64,000 bases of DNA from an uncultured Acidimicrobiales bacterium (lineage in GTDB: Bacteria; Actinomycetota; Acidimicrobiia; Acidimicrobiales; SZUA-35): positions 1 through 64,000 of the forward strand of contig CALAJV010000018.1 of the NCBI GenBank assembly GCA_937922805.1. Reading direction: 5' to 3'. Positions 27,545 through 36,394 of this stretch are shown piece after piece (the stretch's first letter is position 1; every line of letters starts with the position of its first letter). A model generated the notes under the pieces. The model searched no databases, had not been told where the DNA came from, and worked only from the letters and a program-made list of their open reading frames with translations. The translations under genes and the position numbers were made by a program.

Positions 27545-28711
27545 CTAGCTAGGAAGAGACGTGTGACTTCGGGCTTCGAGCACGAGGTGGCCATCGCCGT
27601 CGAAAGCGACCGCCGCATCGCCATTAACCAGCTGACTGATTGGCTTGCCGACGAGATCCTGGCGCCATCCGGTTGTCAGCCGACAGCTTGGATCTTGCTT
27701 GAGTAGCGCTTCTACATCAGCTCGAGTCGCTAGTAACGCTGGATCTAGCTTGTGATCTCGAGCTAGTTGGGCGATCCAAGCCGTCACGAGTGTGACCACC
27801 GGGCGTAGGTGCCGAGGCAGTTCCGGAGACCGTTTGACGCTTGGCTCTTCTTGAGTCATTCGCAGCCCAACTTGAACTGACGTTAAGATTTCACCGTCGG
27901 CGCCATCTCGAAGATGTCGACCTTCGACCCCTCGGAGCGACTTCAATTGGCTTACCGAGGTCGGTGCTTGCTGAGCGACAGCAACAACACCCAGATCGGA
28001 CAAGACTTGTCTAACCGGGGTATTTGCCTCGGCTGCTCGGCGTTCTCGCCAAGCAGCGACGGCGGTTGCAACTCGGTAGGTCTGCCCCTTCAGGGAACGG
28101 GCTTCTTTGATTCGAAGGATCGCTTCTTCAGGAACACGTCGATTCCGAGGTCGTCCTTTCAAAAGCGTACATTCCTCAACCGCCCACTCTGTCCGATTCA
28201 GGTCATCGAGTTGCTCCGAGAGAATATCGGTAAGTTCGAAGAGATGTTCGACGTCTGATGCCGCGTATCTAAGCTGATCGTCTGTCAGCGGGCGCCTGAG
28301 CCAATCCGTCAAGCGATCCCCCTTTGGAAGACTGAATCCTAGATATCGATCAAGCAAGGAACTAAGCGATGCCGTTGGAACGCCGACGAACCCGGCGGCG
28401 ATCTGGGTATCGAAAAGTTTGTTCGGGATGGAGCCACAACTCAGATCCAAAACCTCAAGGTCTTGTACCCCGGCGTGGACGATACAGGTAGCGTCACTAT
28501 CGAGTAGTTTCGCAAGTGGAGTCAGGTCGAGCTCGAGCGGATCGATCAGAACGATCTCATCTTCCCACCTAAGCTGAATTAGCGCTACTTGCGGGAAGTA
28601 GGTTCGTTCGCGGTGGAACTCAGTGTCTATGGCGTAACGGTCAGCACCGCATGCGGCAGTGACAATATCGTTTAGCTCAGAACTGGTGTTAACAGGAACG
28701 TACACAAACAA
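27545..28711 (-). CDS. rnd: ribonuclease D
   Basis: This 388-residue 3'-5' exoribonuclease trims stable RNAs such as tRNA precursors. The DEDDy exonuclease motifs are visible: DTEFHRE near residue 29, HAGVQDLEVLDL near 79, and YAASDVEHLFEL near 150. An HRDC-type C-terminal region follows (about 205-370). The start could be the TTG at 28711 or the GTG two codons later. The 235-bp upstream region (28712-28946) shows no gene or clear signal. Confidence 0.92.
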   Translation of the reverse strand: MFVYVPVNTSSELNDIVTAACGADRYAIDTEFHRERTYFPQVALIQLRWEDEIVLIDPLELDLTPLAKLLDSDATCIVHAGVQDLEVLDLSCGSIPNKLFDTQIAAGFVGVPTASLSSLLDRYLGFSLPKGDRLTDWLRRPLTDDQLRYAASDVEHLFELTDILSEQLDDLNRTEWAVEECTLLKGRPRNRRVPEEAILRIKEARSLKGQTYRVATAVAAWRERRAAEANTPVRQVLSDLGVVAVAQQAPTSVSQLKSLRGVEGRHLRDGADGEILTSVQVGLRMTQEEPSVKRSPELPRHLRPVVTLVTAWIAQLARDHKLDPALLATRADVEALLKQDPSCRLTTGWRQDLVGKPISQLVNGDAAVAFDGDGHLVLEARSHTSLPS

Positions 28712-28946
28712 AACAACTATGCATCAGAGGGCGAAGGACTTTGCTAGGTGCCCAACCTACACGTTTCTCGTCGAGATAAGGCATGATCGACCTTCTAGCT
28801 GTTACTTAGCAACATTACTTTGAGATGGCAGACAACGATAGTAGTGAGCGATGTAGCGGTCCGTTCGGGCTCAAGGGGTCATGGAGAAATAGTGGAGTTG
28901 GAAGCTCGGGATCTGATTGGCCAGGCGTCGGATTCGCTGGCTCGTT

Positions 28947-29540
28947 TCAGTCCGAGATTTCTTTCAGATGTCGTTCTACCGTTAGCAGCTCTTCTGGTGT
29001 GTCGATGTCGATCAGAGCCTCAGCCGGAAGCTCTACTCCGGTCCACTCCCCCATCTCAAGTGCAGCTCGATGGGCCAACAGTCCGTTATCGACCGCTTTC
29101 AGAATCTTTCGGCCCCAGTTGGCAGGCCAGCAGCCAACAGTGTGCTGCGGGACTTGCTCAACGGTTGCAACTACAGCGCGGTCTGGGTTGGACTCAATCG
29201 CGGCCAACATTGCGGCGACATGGTCGGACGTCAGCAAAGCGACGTCACACGGCGTAACCAGAACATGACCAGTCTTGGCAAATAGTAGCGCGGTAGCAAG
29301 ACCTCCCAATGGGCCTTGGCCTGGGCGGAGGTCGGGAACCGTCGGTAACCCGAGAGTTGGACCGGCGGTTCCACCGATCGCAGTAACAGGGTCAGCTCCA
29401 CCGGTCCGTAGCGCCGTGACAACCCGATCGCCGATCCGGCGGCGCCCGGCGAAGGCGAGTGCTTTGTCAGAACCGAACCGTTTCGATTTGCCACCGCAGA
29501 GAACAGCTCCCATTACCTGACTAGTATCGGAGTTAGGCAA
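28947..29540 (-). CDS. mobA: molybdenum cofactor guanylyltransferase-like nucleotidyltransferase
   Basis: This 197-residue protein resembles MobA, which attaches GMP to molybdopterin. Visible features are the nucleotide-binding GAVLCGGKSKRFGSDKAL near residue 11, VPDLRPGQGPLGGLATAL near 68 and TPCDVALL near 95. MobA-like proteins that use other substrates (CTP, mannose-1-phosphate) share these motifs, so the exact reaction is probable, not certain. No other molybdopterin genes are near. The TTG at 29540 is taken as the start because GGAG lies 6 nt upstream; an ATG nine codons later is the alternative. Confidence 0.83.
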   Translation of the reverse strand: MPNSDTSQVMGAVLCGGKSKRFGSDKALAFAGRRRIGDRVVTALRTGGADPVTAIGGTAGPTLGLPTVPDLRPGQGPLGGLATALLFAKTGHVLVTPCDVALLTSDHVAAMLAAIESNPDRAVVATVEQVPQHTVGCWPANWGRKILKAVDNGLLAHRAALEMGEWTGVELPAEALIDIDTPEELLTVERHLKEISD

Positions 29541-29573
29541 TGTCTGCTCCTATCACTGAGGGGTTTTCGCTGA

Positions 29574-30005
29574 CTAGGTCCGGCCTGGCCACTCTGGGTC
29601 GAGCTGTGCAAGGAAGACCTTGCACCGATCCATCTCGTCGGTTTCTCCGATGGCTTCAGCCGCTCGCCTAAGCCCGTCCAAGGCTTTAAGGAAGCCCTGA
29701 TTCTCGTCATGAGCCCAACGCACGTAGCCGGAACCGCGCCACCCGTTTTGGCGTAAGCGGTCTAAACCCCGGTGATAGCCGACTCGATAAGCGGCATAGG
29801 CCTCGACATCGTCGCGAGCGAGATCGCCGAGGGTGGCCCAGCCGTCGAGAAATCGGGGCCAGCGGGCGACAACTGATGAGACTTGGTCTCGACGGTCAGC
29901 TTCAGAGGCAGACACGGCGGCGGCTAGGGCCGCTAGGGCATCATCTGGCTCTCGGTCCAAAATCGTTTCAGGGAGTCCGCCTGTGCTCAAGTTAATTTGC
30001 GACAT
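29574..30005 (-). CDS. DUF3151-family protein
   Basis: This 143-residue helical protein matches DUF3151, a family almost confined to actinobacteria: LAALAAAVSASEADRRDQVSSVVARWPRFLDGW, then ARDDVEAYAAYRVGYHRGLDRLRQNGWRGSGYVRWAHDENQGFLKALDGL in the middle, with the conserved NGWRGSG core. Its function is unknown. It lies between mobA and the patatin gene on the same strand with gaps of about 35 bp, so they may form one transcript. Confidence 0.87.
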   Translation of the reverse strand: MSQINLSTGGLPETILDREPDDALAALAAAVSASEADRRDQVSSVVARWPRFLDGWATLGDLARDDVEAYAAYRVGYHRGLDRLRQNGWRGSGYVRWAHDENQGFLKALDGLRRAAEAIGETDEMDRCKVFLAQLDPEWPGRT

Positions 30006-30041
30006 GATGTCAGGGTAACTGCGTCAGTTCGGTCCTACTCG

Positions 30042-31034
30042 TCAGTCTCTAACGACATCGATTTCTGCCAGCTCACGCTCGAAGTCGTCCTCGTCATCAT
30101 CGCTGTCGGCCGCATTAGATACAGGGCCCGAAATTGGAGCCGGAGAGTGGCCGGTCTTCAGATACTCGGTAGTTGCTGAATAGGCCAACTTAGCGAGCTC
30201 TGAGCTATTACTAAAATCGTCGAACCGAAGTCGGGGCATGCTACCCGCTGGCAGCCGATGGAGCGTGACCGACTGTGGCACACTCCGCAGGTCTTCTTCC
30301 ATGCGGTAGCGTCTTGCCACCCAATAGGCCCTACTGATGCCGTCAAACGGGCGCTGAACGTCTAGGTCACGACCTTCAAGATGGCCAACATGAAGTACAT
30401 AGATAGTAGTTGCCCCGAGTTCTATGGCTCGGTGAACGTGGATCTCATGAAGGACTCCCCCGTCTATGAAACGCCCGGCGCTTGTCTCGAACGCCGGATA
30501 GACCGCAGGCAATGCGGCTGACGACAAAAGAGCTGGAACCAGGCGACCTGAATCGAACCAATGCTCGGTAGCAGTAACCAGATTGGTGGCAACGCAGCTG
30601 AAATCAATTGCGAGATCATCGAAGGTCTTGACTGGAAGCTCATCGTCTAAGAGATTTGCCAACGTTTCCCTGTCATGAAGTGACTCTCCTTTGCGGGCCA
30701 GCTGAGCCAGCATCGGCAGGAACCGACTCGGCGGCATTAGGTTTGGTTCTCCAGTCCCCATCCGGTCCCAAAGCCGAGTCAGGCGATTAACGCCATCAAT
30801 GTTGGGCTCAGCCGCAAATGCCGCGCCATTGATAGCACCGACCGAACATCCAACGATCAGGTCCGGAACGATTGCTGCTTCAACTAGGGCCCGCAGCATT
30901 CCAACCTGGACAGCTCCAAGGTTTCCGCCGCCGGAGAAGATAAAGGCAATCTTCTCCTGGTCCGAGGATCGTCGGTTCTGGACGGCCGCGGCGCGGTTCC
31001 GTAGCGTTTTTAGTGCTGACCCTAGCTTTACCAT
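30042..31034 (-). CDS. patatin-like phospholipase
   Basis: This 330-residue protein has the patatin Ser-Asp dyad: an oxyanion glycine run FSGGGNLGAVQVGML near residue 33, the nucleophile motif GCSVG near 64, and the Asp in IDGGVLHEIHVH near 190. It would hydrolyse acyl esters of phospholipids or related lipids. There is no signal peptide, so it is probably cytoplasmic or peripheral. The C-terminus is acidic. Pyruvate kinase begins upstream on the same strand with a 36-bp gap. Confidence 0.92.
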   Translation of the reverse strand: MVKLGSALKTLRNRAAAVQNRRSSDQEKIAFIFSGGGNLGAVQVGMLRALVEAAIVPDLIVGCSVGAINGAAFAAEPNIDGVNRLTRLWDRMGTGEPNLMPPSRFLPMLAQLARKGESLHDRETLANLLDDELPVKTFDDLAIDFSCVATNLVTATEHWFDSGRLVPALLSSAALPAVYPAFETSAGRFIDGGVLHEIHVHRAIELGATTIYVLHVGHLEGRDLDVQRPFDGISRAYWVARRYRMEEDLRSVPQSVTLHRLPAGSMPRLRFDDFSNSSELAKLAYSATTEYLKTGHSPAPISGPVSNAADSDDDEDDFERELAEIDVVRD

Positions 31035-31070
31035 CAGACCATTAGCTCGGCTCGTTCGCCACCAGCAGGA

Positions 31071-32498
31071 TCATGGGCAGCGAACCATTCTCAGGGTGTC
31101 GGTCGCTCCAACTGTGGCAGAACTTCCTCCCAAAACAGCCACAATGTCGCCAGTGCGGATGTGTCCGTTTGCTTTCGCGATCTCAAGAACCTTGAGCGCT
31201 GTGATGTCGTTGTCGTCGATTCGGTCAATCTTAATCGGCGTGGCACCCCAACTCATTGTGAGCTGGCGAACAGTGCGATCCTCTGGACTGAACCCGAGGA
31301 TCGGGGCCTGGGGCCTGAACCGGGCGATGGCGCGAACAGTGAAACCAGATCGGGAGATACAACAGATGGCGACTGCTCCGATCTCACGGGCGGCTTGCCA
31401 TGTTGCCATCGTCATCACATCAGTGACATCAGAGTCGCCACTTTGACGCTCAGTCAGGTGCTCGCGTTGGAGATCCTTACCCCACCGGTTGTAGTTGAAC
31501 TCTTGGTCGGCGCGGTGGGCGATGCTGGCCATAGTGGCTACCACATGGGCTGGGTCTTGACCTATCGCGGTTTCGGCAGACAGCATCACCGCGCTAGTTC
31601 CATCGAATACTGCGTTGGCTACGTCCGAGGCTTCGGCTCTGGTTGGCGATGGCGCGGTAATCATCGATTCGAGCATCTGAGTTGCCGTAATCGCCGGACG
31701 ACCCAGGGCAATGCAGCGCGAGATGATCGACTTCTGAAGGTGAGGCAGATCTTGGATGCTGCACTCAGTTCCGAGATCTCCTCGGGCGACCATGATGGCT
31801 CCCGATTCGGAGATGATTCCATCTAGGTTCTCGACAGCCGCCCGAGTTTCAATCTTGGCCACGATTAACGGCCCCCGGGGTGCCGGTTCGACCCCAGCGC
31901 GGCGCACATCGTGGGCTGAGCGAACAAATGAAAGCGCCACCATGTCTACATCGGCTTCAATCATGGCGTCGAGGTATTTAAGGTCAACGTCAGTTGGGGT
32001 CGCAAGTCTCAAGCGATCAGATGGGATGTGAAGACCAGGTCGGCCTTGGACGTTGCCACCAAATAGAACTTGAACTCGGAGGGAATCATTGTTGTGTTCA
32101 ATAACTTGCAGGACGATTGAACCGTCCCCGATTGCCAGCTTGTCGCCAACGTGAATATCAGCCAAGAGACTTTCGTAGCCGACAGTAAACCGACCAGCCA
32201 CAGACATGCCATCGCCAGGCACCAAATCGATTTCGTCGTTTACTGCCAGAGCCAGAGGACTTTCGAGCGACCCTAGGCGTACCTTCGGTCCTGGTAAGTC
32301 GGCCAATACACCGATTGGTCGTCCAACAACTTCAGCTACCTTCCGTAGTTGGCCAAGTCGCTCTAGATGGTCATCAATCGCTCCATGAGACAGATTCAGA
32401 CGAGCTACATCCATGCCAGCCTCAACCATGGCCTTCATCGTGGTTTCATCGGCGCAAGATGGTCCAATGGTGGCGATAATTTTGGTACGTCTGTTCAT
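31071..32498 (-). CDS. pyk: pyruvate kinase
   Basis: This 475-residue glycolytic enzyme converts phosphoenolpyruvate and ADP to pyruvate and ATP. Visible features are KIIATIGPSCADETTM at the N-terminus, ARLNLSHG near residue 33, the substrate loop IMVARGDLGTE near 235, ITATQMLESMI near 280 and the C-terminal allosteric domain ending AVLGGSSATVGATDTLRM. Length matches the family. The start is ATG 32498, divergent from the histidine phosphatase across a 164-bp region that contains a perfect inverted repeat at 32560-32581. Confidence 0.96.
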   Translation of the reverse strand: MNRRTKIIATIGPSCADETTMKAMVEAGMDVARLNLSHGAIDDHLERLGQLRKVAEVVGRPIGVLADLPGPKVRLGSLESPLALAVNDEIDLVPGDGMSVAGRFTVGYESLLADIHVGDKLAIGDGSIVLQVIEHNNDSLRVQVLFGGNVQGRPGLHIPSDRLRLATPTDVDLKYLDAMIEADVDMVALSFVRSAHDVRRAGVEPAPRGPLIVAKIETRAAVENLDGIISESGAIMVARGDLGTECSIQDLPHLQKSIISRCIALGRPAITATQMLESMITAPSPTRAEASDVANAVFDGTSAVMLSAETAIGQDPAHVVATMASIAHRADQEFNYNRWGKDLQREHLTERQSGDSDVTDVMTMATWQAAREIGAVAICCISRSGFTVRAIARFRPQAPILGFSPEDRTVRQLTMSWGATPIKIDRIDDNDITALKVLEIAKANGHIRTGDIVAVLGGSSATVGATDTLRMVRCP

Positions 32499-32559
32499 TG
32501 GTCCAGGATATCCATAGCAGCTAAGTCCGTCTCGTAGTTAACACAAGTTCATCGAGATT

Positions 32560-32581
32560 CGACTCCAGTCGGCCGGAGTCG
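32560..32581. promoter_or_regulatory. inverted repeat between pyk and the phosphatase gene
   Basis: CGACTCC (32560-32566) and GGAGTCG (32575-32581) are perfect inverted arms around an 8-nt centre. The element is 62 bp upstream of pyk and about 80 bp upstream of the phosphatase gene, in their shared divergent region. It could be an operator or a hairpin. No regulator is implied by sequence alone. Confidence 0.35.
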
Positions 32582-32662
32582 CTGAGAATTGACTGAACCG
32601 TCTGATCGAGTCACAAGGTGCAAGGTAGGTGCTTACGGTGTACTACTGACTAGCATCGAAGG

Positions 32663-33244
32663 ATGCAGCTGATTTTGGTACGCCACGCTCGCCCAGAACG
32701 TATTGAGAACAGCGCCGGGCCGGCCGACCCTCCGTTAACGGCGCTTGGTATCCGCCAAGCTCAAGCCATGGCCGACTGGCTTGGAACCGAATCAATTGAT
32801 TCTTTGTACGTTAGCCCTATGGTCAGAGCGGGCCAGACTTGTGCCCCGCTTGAAACCGCGCTGGGAATGCAGGCTACGGTCGTCGACGACGTCCGCGAAT
32901 TCGATTCTGAGGAACGGTCGTATATTCCGATCGAAGATCAGAAGGCCGATCGAGCCCAGTGGCATGAGTTTCTGAAACAAGAAGGCGAGGTAGATCGGTC
33001 AGAGTTTCAAAATAGTGTCGTCGGTGCTCTGGAGCAAATAATTGAAGACAACCAAGGAAATACAGTCGCCGTTGTCTGCCACGGTGGTGTCATCAACGCT
33101 TGGGCATCTCGGGTTTTGAACCACAAACGCATTCTGTTCTTTGAGCCCGACTACACCTCGATCAATCGCTTTATGGCAGCAAGTTCGGGCGAGCGATCAA
33201 TCGTCAGCCTCAACGAAACCGCGCATCTGCGAACCGTTACCTAG
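32663..33244 (+). CDS. histidine phosphatase superfamily protein
   Basis: This 193-residue protein has the phosphoglycerate-mutase-like core: LVRHARPE near residue 5 with the phospho-accepting His, LYVSPMVRAGQTC near 48, and VVCHGGVINAW near 133 with the second His. It is probably a broad phosphatase rather than a glycolytic mutase, because it lacks the mutase-length insertions. ATG 32663 has a usable GAAGG upstream. It is convergent with the flavin reductase gene. Confidence 0.9.
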   Translation: MQLILVRHARPERIENSAGPADPPLTALGIRQAQAMADWLGTESIDSLYVSPMVRAGQTCAPLETALGMQATVVDDVREFDSEERSYIPIEDQKADRAQWHEFLKQEGEVDRSEFQNSVVGALEQIIEDNQGNTVAVVCHGGVINAWASRVLNHKRILFFEPDYTSINRFMAASSGERSIVSLNETAHLRTVT

Positions 33245-33267
33245 AAAGAGAGTTCGATCCGCCCGAG

Positions 33268-33831
33268 CTAACCGTCTTCGTTTGGTTGATCCAGATCGTC
33301 AACCCTGGCCAACAGCTCGTCTCGTATCGACTGACCTTTGGCTCGGGCGTTTTCTCCTGTAACCCTCCACCCGTGTCGAGCCGAATAGAGCAGCGGTGGC
33401 TCGCCCAAACGTCCCTCTCGAACTGAGGTTACGTTAGCTAGAAACAGGTCATGATCGAACCGTTCAATTCGTTCGAACGTTTCGCACGTCAACCATGCGA
33501 TCGAATTTGGGACGAACGGCAATCCGGCGTCATCCATCTCAAGGTACTCCGGCGCCGCGTATTTGAATTTGTGTCCTGGATACGAAAAGTACTGTCCTTC
33601 GTAGATCTGATCAGAAGCAAGTAACGAGACCGTGAATTTGTTGGATTCAACCATCAATGGGTACGTATCGTGCTTCGGGCTAACCGAAGCCATGACGATT
33701 GGTTCTTCGAACGAGATCTGTGTCACCCAGTGTGAGGTGTAGGCACGGGTAAGACCATTGTGGCTGGCCGCCACTACTTGTACTCCCTTAATCATCTGGC
33801 CCAGAGAGCGTTTAATTTCGCGATCGATCAT
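33268..33831 (-). CDS. flavin reductase family protein
   Basis: This 187-residue protein has the split-barrel flavin reductase fold: VVAASHNGLTRAYTSHWVTQISFEEPIVMASVS near the N-terminus (FMN-binding strands), KFTVSLLASDQ, and a C-terminal RHGWRV segment. It probably reduces free FMN or FAD with NAD(P)H or binds FMN as a cofactor. The partner is unknown. The SirB1-like gene lies 14 bp upstream on the same strand. Confidence 0.85.
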   Translation of the reverse strand: MIDREIKRSLGQMIKGVQVVAASHNGLTRAYTSHWVTQISFEEPIVMASVSPKHDTYPLMVESNKFTVSLLASDQIYEGQYFSYPGHKFKYAAPEYLEMDDAGLPFVPNSIAWLTCETFERIERFDHDLFLANVTSVREGRLGEPPLLYSARHGWRVTGENARAKGQSIRDELLARVDDLDQPNEDG

Positions 33832-33845
33832 TTGGCTAAGTCTCC

Positions 33846-34652
33846 TTAATTGCGATGGGCTCGAAGACGCTGAATTGTTTGGGCGACTTCAGCACCGTCC
33901 TCATCTGGGTTAGTACTTGTTATTGATAGGTCACTAGTTGTTGTGTCGTTGTAAGGTGATGCTTTCTCAAGAACGTCAGCGGCTTCCTCGAACCGTCCGG
34001 CCAACTCCAACAGTCGGGTCAACTTGGCGTAGTTAGTCGGAGTCGGCCTGATAGCCAGATCAAACTTGGTCACCCTTATTACTTGTCCGAGGTCACCAAT
34101 TCGGACATAAGCATTGAACAGGTTAGCTAGTGTCCGGGTTACGACCGAATCGAGTGCCATAGGTGTCAACAGGTTTGGTGTGAACGCCTGGTCCGGGACA
34201 TATCGGTTGAAGAGCCGGCGGCAATCATCGTGACTCATCGCTACCCCAGCACCAAAGGGGTCGAACCAGCGATCGCCAGTGTCGGTCATCAGAACATGGC
34301 CTGGCATACCAACTGGTCGGACCGTCAGATCATGTCGGCGACCAATCTCGCTAGCGACCACTGCGAGCGAGAGAGGGTTGCCTTTCCGGCGATTCAAAAC
34401 GCGGTGAAGGAGCGAGTTGTCTGGGCTGTAGTAACGCTTGGTGTCGCCAGTAAATCGCAACGTTCCGTACACATGTTCAAACAGATCGATCGGTGATGTC
34501 AACCGACGTCCGTCGGCGAGCTCGTCAAGCATTGATTCAATCTCGGATTCTTCCGGCGCTGACGGGTCAACGGTTGAAACGAGGGCTAACGCTCGGCCGA
34601 GGGTGGTCGAGTCGTCGTTGAGTAAGGATCGGAGGGCATCAGGGTCGAACAT
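33846..34652 (-). CDS. SirB1/transglutaminase-like protein with TPR tail
   Basis: This 268-residue protein matches the SirB1 family: YYSPDNSLLHRVLNRRKGNPLSLAVVASEIGRRH near residues 73-106 followed by VRPVGMPGHVLM and RWFDPFGAG. A C-terminal helical TPR-like region holds NLFNAYVRIGDLGQVIRVTKFDLAI and LLELAGRFEEAADVLEKA. The catalytic Cys of true transglutaminases is not seen, so this is probably a non-enzymatic scaffold. Its biological role is not established. Confidence 0.87.
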   Translation of the reverse strand: MFDPDALRSLLNDDSTTLGRALALVSTVDPSAPEESEIESMLDELADGRRLTSPIDLFEHVYGTLRFTGDTKRYYSPDNSLLHRVLNRRKGNPLSLAVVASEIGRRHDLTVRPVGMPGHVLMTDTGDRWFDPFGAGVAMSHDDCRRLFNRYVPDQAFTPNLLTPMALDSVVTRTLANLFNAYVRIGDLGQVIRVTKFDLAIRPTPTNYAKLTRLLELAGRFEEAADVLEKASPYNDTTTSDLSITSTNPDEDGAEVAQTIQRLRAHRN

Positions 34653-34745
34653 TTGTGGTCACTCTAGGCCCAGTACCTTCATGATGAAGGCTGCTTGATC
34701 CTATTGCCACGCTTTTGGACGGCGGCGTTCTAAGCCTTTCTAGCG

Positions 34746-35528
34746 CTAGTGGCCTCGGAACTCAGGTTTGCGTTTTTCCATAAACGCCTGAAGTCCCTCG
34801 GCGTAGTCGGTGGAGTCGAAGCAGGCGGCGATGGCTTCGGCCACTTCGGCTTGGTTGCGATTCGACGGTGAGCGGAGATGATCGGCTACCGCCAGTTTGG
34901 CTGCTCGCTGGCTGAGAGGCGCTCGGGAGGCGATGGTTTCAAGCTTTTGGTCTACAAAAACGTCTAAGTCTGCCTTGGCGACGACTGCGTTGGCTAAGCC
35001 CCACCTCAATGCGGTTGGGGCGTCAATCCAATCAGCGGTAAAGATCAGTTCCTTGGCAATGGAAGGTCCGAGTAAATCGACCAGCGTTCCGATTCCTTCG
35101 GCCGAGTAGCCGATTCCGAGACGAGCTGGAGGAAGGCCGAATTGAGCATCGTCGGCGACGTATCGAATATCGGCGACCGCGGCGATAGCGAGTCCACCGC
35201 CAATGCAGTAACCATGAATTGCGGCTACGACGGGCTGCGGGAGCATAGCTATTGCATCAAATGCTGCGCCGGTCGCTTTGTCGTAGCTGGGACTGTTCGG
35301 CCCGGACCGGTCAGATTGAAACTGCGAAATATCTGCTCCAGCGACGAATGCTTCGTGTCCGGCACCTTTTAGGCAAACGACGCGGATGGCATCGTCGGAG
35401 GCTAGCTCACCGCACAAGCGAGGAATTGACTGCCACATATCAACCGTCATCGCGTTCCGACGTTGCTGATGATCGAATACTAGCGATGCGGTCGCACCCC
35501 GGCGTTCTATCCGAACCTCTGCGGTCAT
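34746..35528 (-). CDS. crotonase-family protein (enoyl-CoA hydratase/isomerase-like)
   Basis: This 260-residue protein has the crotonase fold: FVAGADISQFQ near residue 60 and AAIHGYCIGGGLAIAAVADIRYVADD near 103-128, forming the oxyanion hole for the acyl-CoA carbonyl. The segment FGLPPARLGIGYSAEG has Pro where hydratases carry the first catalytic Glu, so classic hydration is doubtful; an isomerase or hydrolase activity is more likely. Length fits. It is divergent from the GDPD gene with 74 bp between. Confidence 0.88.
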   Translation of the reverse strand: MTAEVRIERRGATASLVFDHQQRRNAMTVDMWQSIPRLCGELASDDAIRVVCLKGAGHEAFVAGADISQFQSDRSGPNSPSYDKATGAAFDAIAMLPQPVVAAIHGYCIGGGLAIAAVADIRYVADDAQFGLPPARLGIGYSAEGIGTLVDLLGPSIAKELIFTADWIDAPTALRWGLANAVVAKADLDVFVDQKLETIASRAPLSQRAAKLAVADHLRSPSNRNQAEVAEAIAACFDSTDYAEGLQAFMEKRKPEFRGH

Positions 35529-35602
35529 TCAAGCTCCTTACGTTCCGACTTCGCTGCTCAAACTAGCTCGACAATGAGTCGTCCACATAGCTTGCGCAGT
35601 GA

Positions 35603-36391
35603 ATGACCGGCTACGGTCAAGGGGTGGCGAACCAGTTCCTACCGACCAAAGTCCCGATCGGCATCGCCCACCGGGGCGGAACCGACGCTGCCCCGGAAAA
35701 CACAAAGGGCGCGTTCGCCCATGCGGTAACGCTCGGGTATACCTATCTGGAGCTGGATGTGCACCGCTCAGCCGACGGCGAGGTAGTGGTTTGGCACGAC
35801 GAGACGTTGTCCCGGGTGGCAGGCATCGACCGGGCCGTTAGCGACATGACCTGGAACGAGTTGGCGGCCATTCGAATTGATCATGAGCACTCGCTCGTAC
35901 GTTTGGCCGAGCTATTGGGACAATATCCAAACGCCCGATTTAACATTGAGCCAAAGCATGATGCGGTAGTTGACTCACTGATCGCTGTACTTCGAACAGC
36001 CAATGCGGTCGACAGAGTTTGCGTCGGATCGTTCTCCGATCGTCGGATAAAGCGGTTTCGGTCGGAGTTCGGTTCAGACTTCTGCACCAGCGCTGGGCCA
36101 GTTGAACTAGCCAAGACCTTTCTATCGGCGTATGTCTGGCCCTGGTTTCGGCCTCGTCATCAATGTGTTCAGATTCCGATTCGGGCTTACGGCATTCCGC
36201 TTGATCGGCCAGGCTTCATCCGCCGGGTACAAAAACTCGGGCTTCAGGTTCACTACTGGACCATAAATGACGAGTCGGAGATGGTCCGTTTGCTCAACGC
36301 TGGAGCAGATGGGATCATGACAGACAACATCGGATTGTTGAAGACAGTCTTGGAGTCGCGTAGTGAGTGGAGCGACAACCTCAGGAGTTGA
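35603..36391 (+). CDS. glycerophosphodiester phosphodiesterase
   Basis: This 262-residue TIM-barrel enzyme splits glycerophosphodiesters to glycerol-3-phosphate and an alcohol. Visible features are IAHRGGTDAAPENTKGAF near residue 21 with the catalytic His, YLELDVHRSADGEVVVWHDETLSR near 48 (metal and second His), and VHYWTINDESEMVRLLNAGADGIMTDN near the C-terminus. No signal peptide is present, so it is probably cytoplasmic. The gamma-glutamyltransferase homologue follows after 3 bp. Confidence 0.94.
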   Translation: MTGYGQGVANQFLPTKVPIGIAHRGGTDAAPENTKGAFAHAVTLGYTYLELDVHRSADGEVVVWHDETLSRVAGIDRAVSDMTWNELAAIRIDHEHSLVRLAELLGQYPNARFNIEPKHDAVVDSLIAVLRTANAVDRVCVGSFSDRRIKRFRSEFGSDFCTSAGPVELAKTFLSAYVWPWFRPRHQCVQIPIRAYGIPLDRPGFIRRVQKLGLQVHYWTINDESEMVRLLNAGADGIMTDNIGLLKTVLESRSEWSDNLRS

Positions 36392-36394
36392 GCT

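Noticed and set aside
28820..29268. Two overlapping plus-strand ORFs upstream of and across mobA
   Set aside because: Most of their length is antisense to mobA and their composition is low-complexity; no ribosome binding site is convincing.
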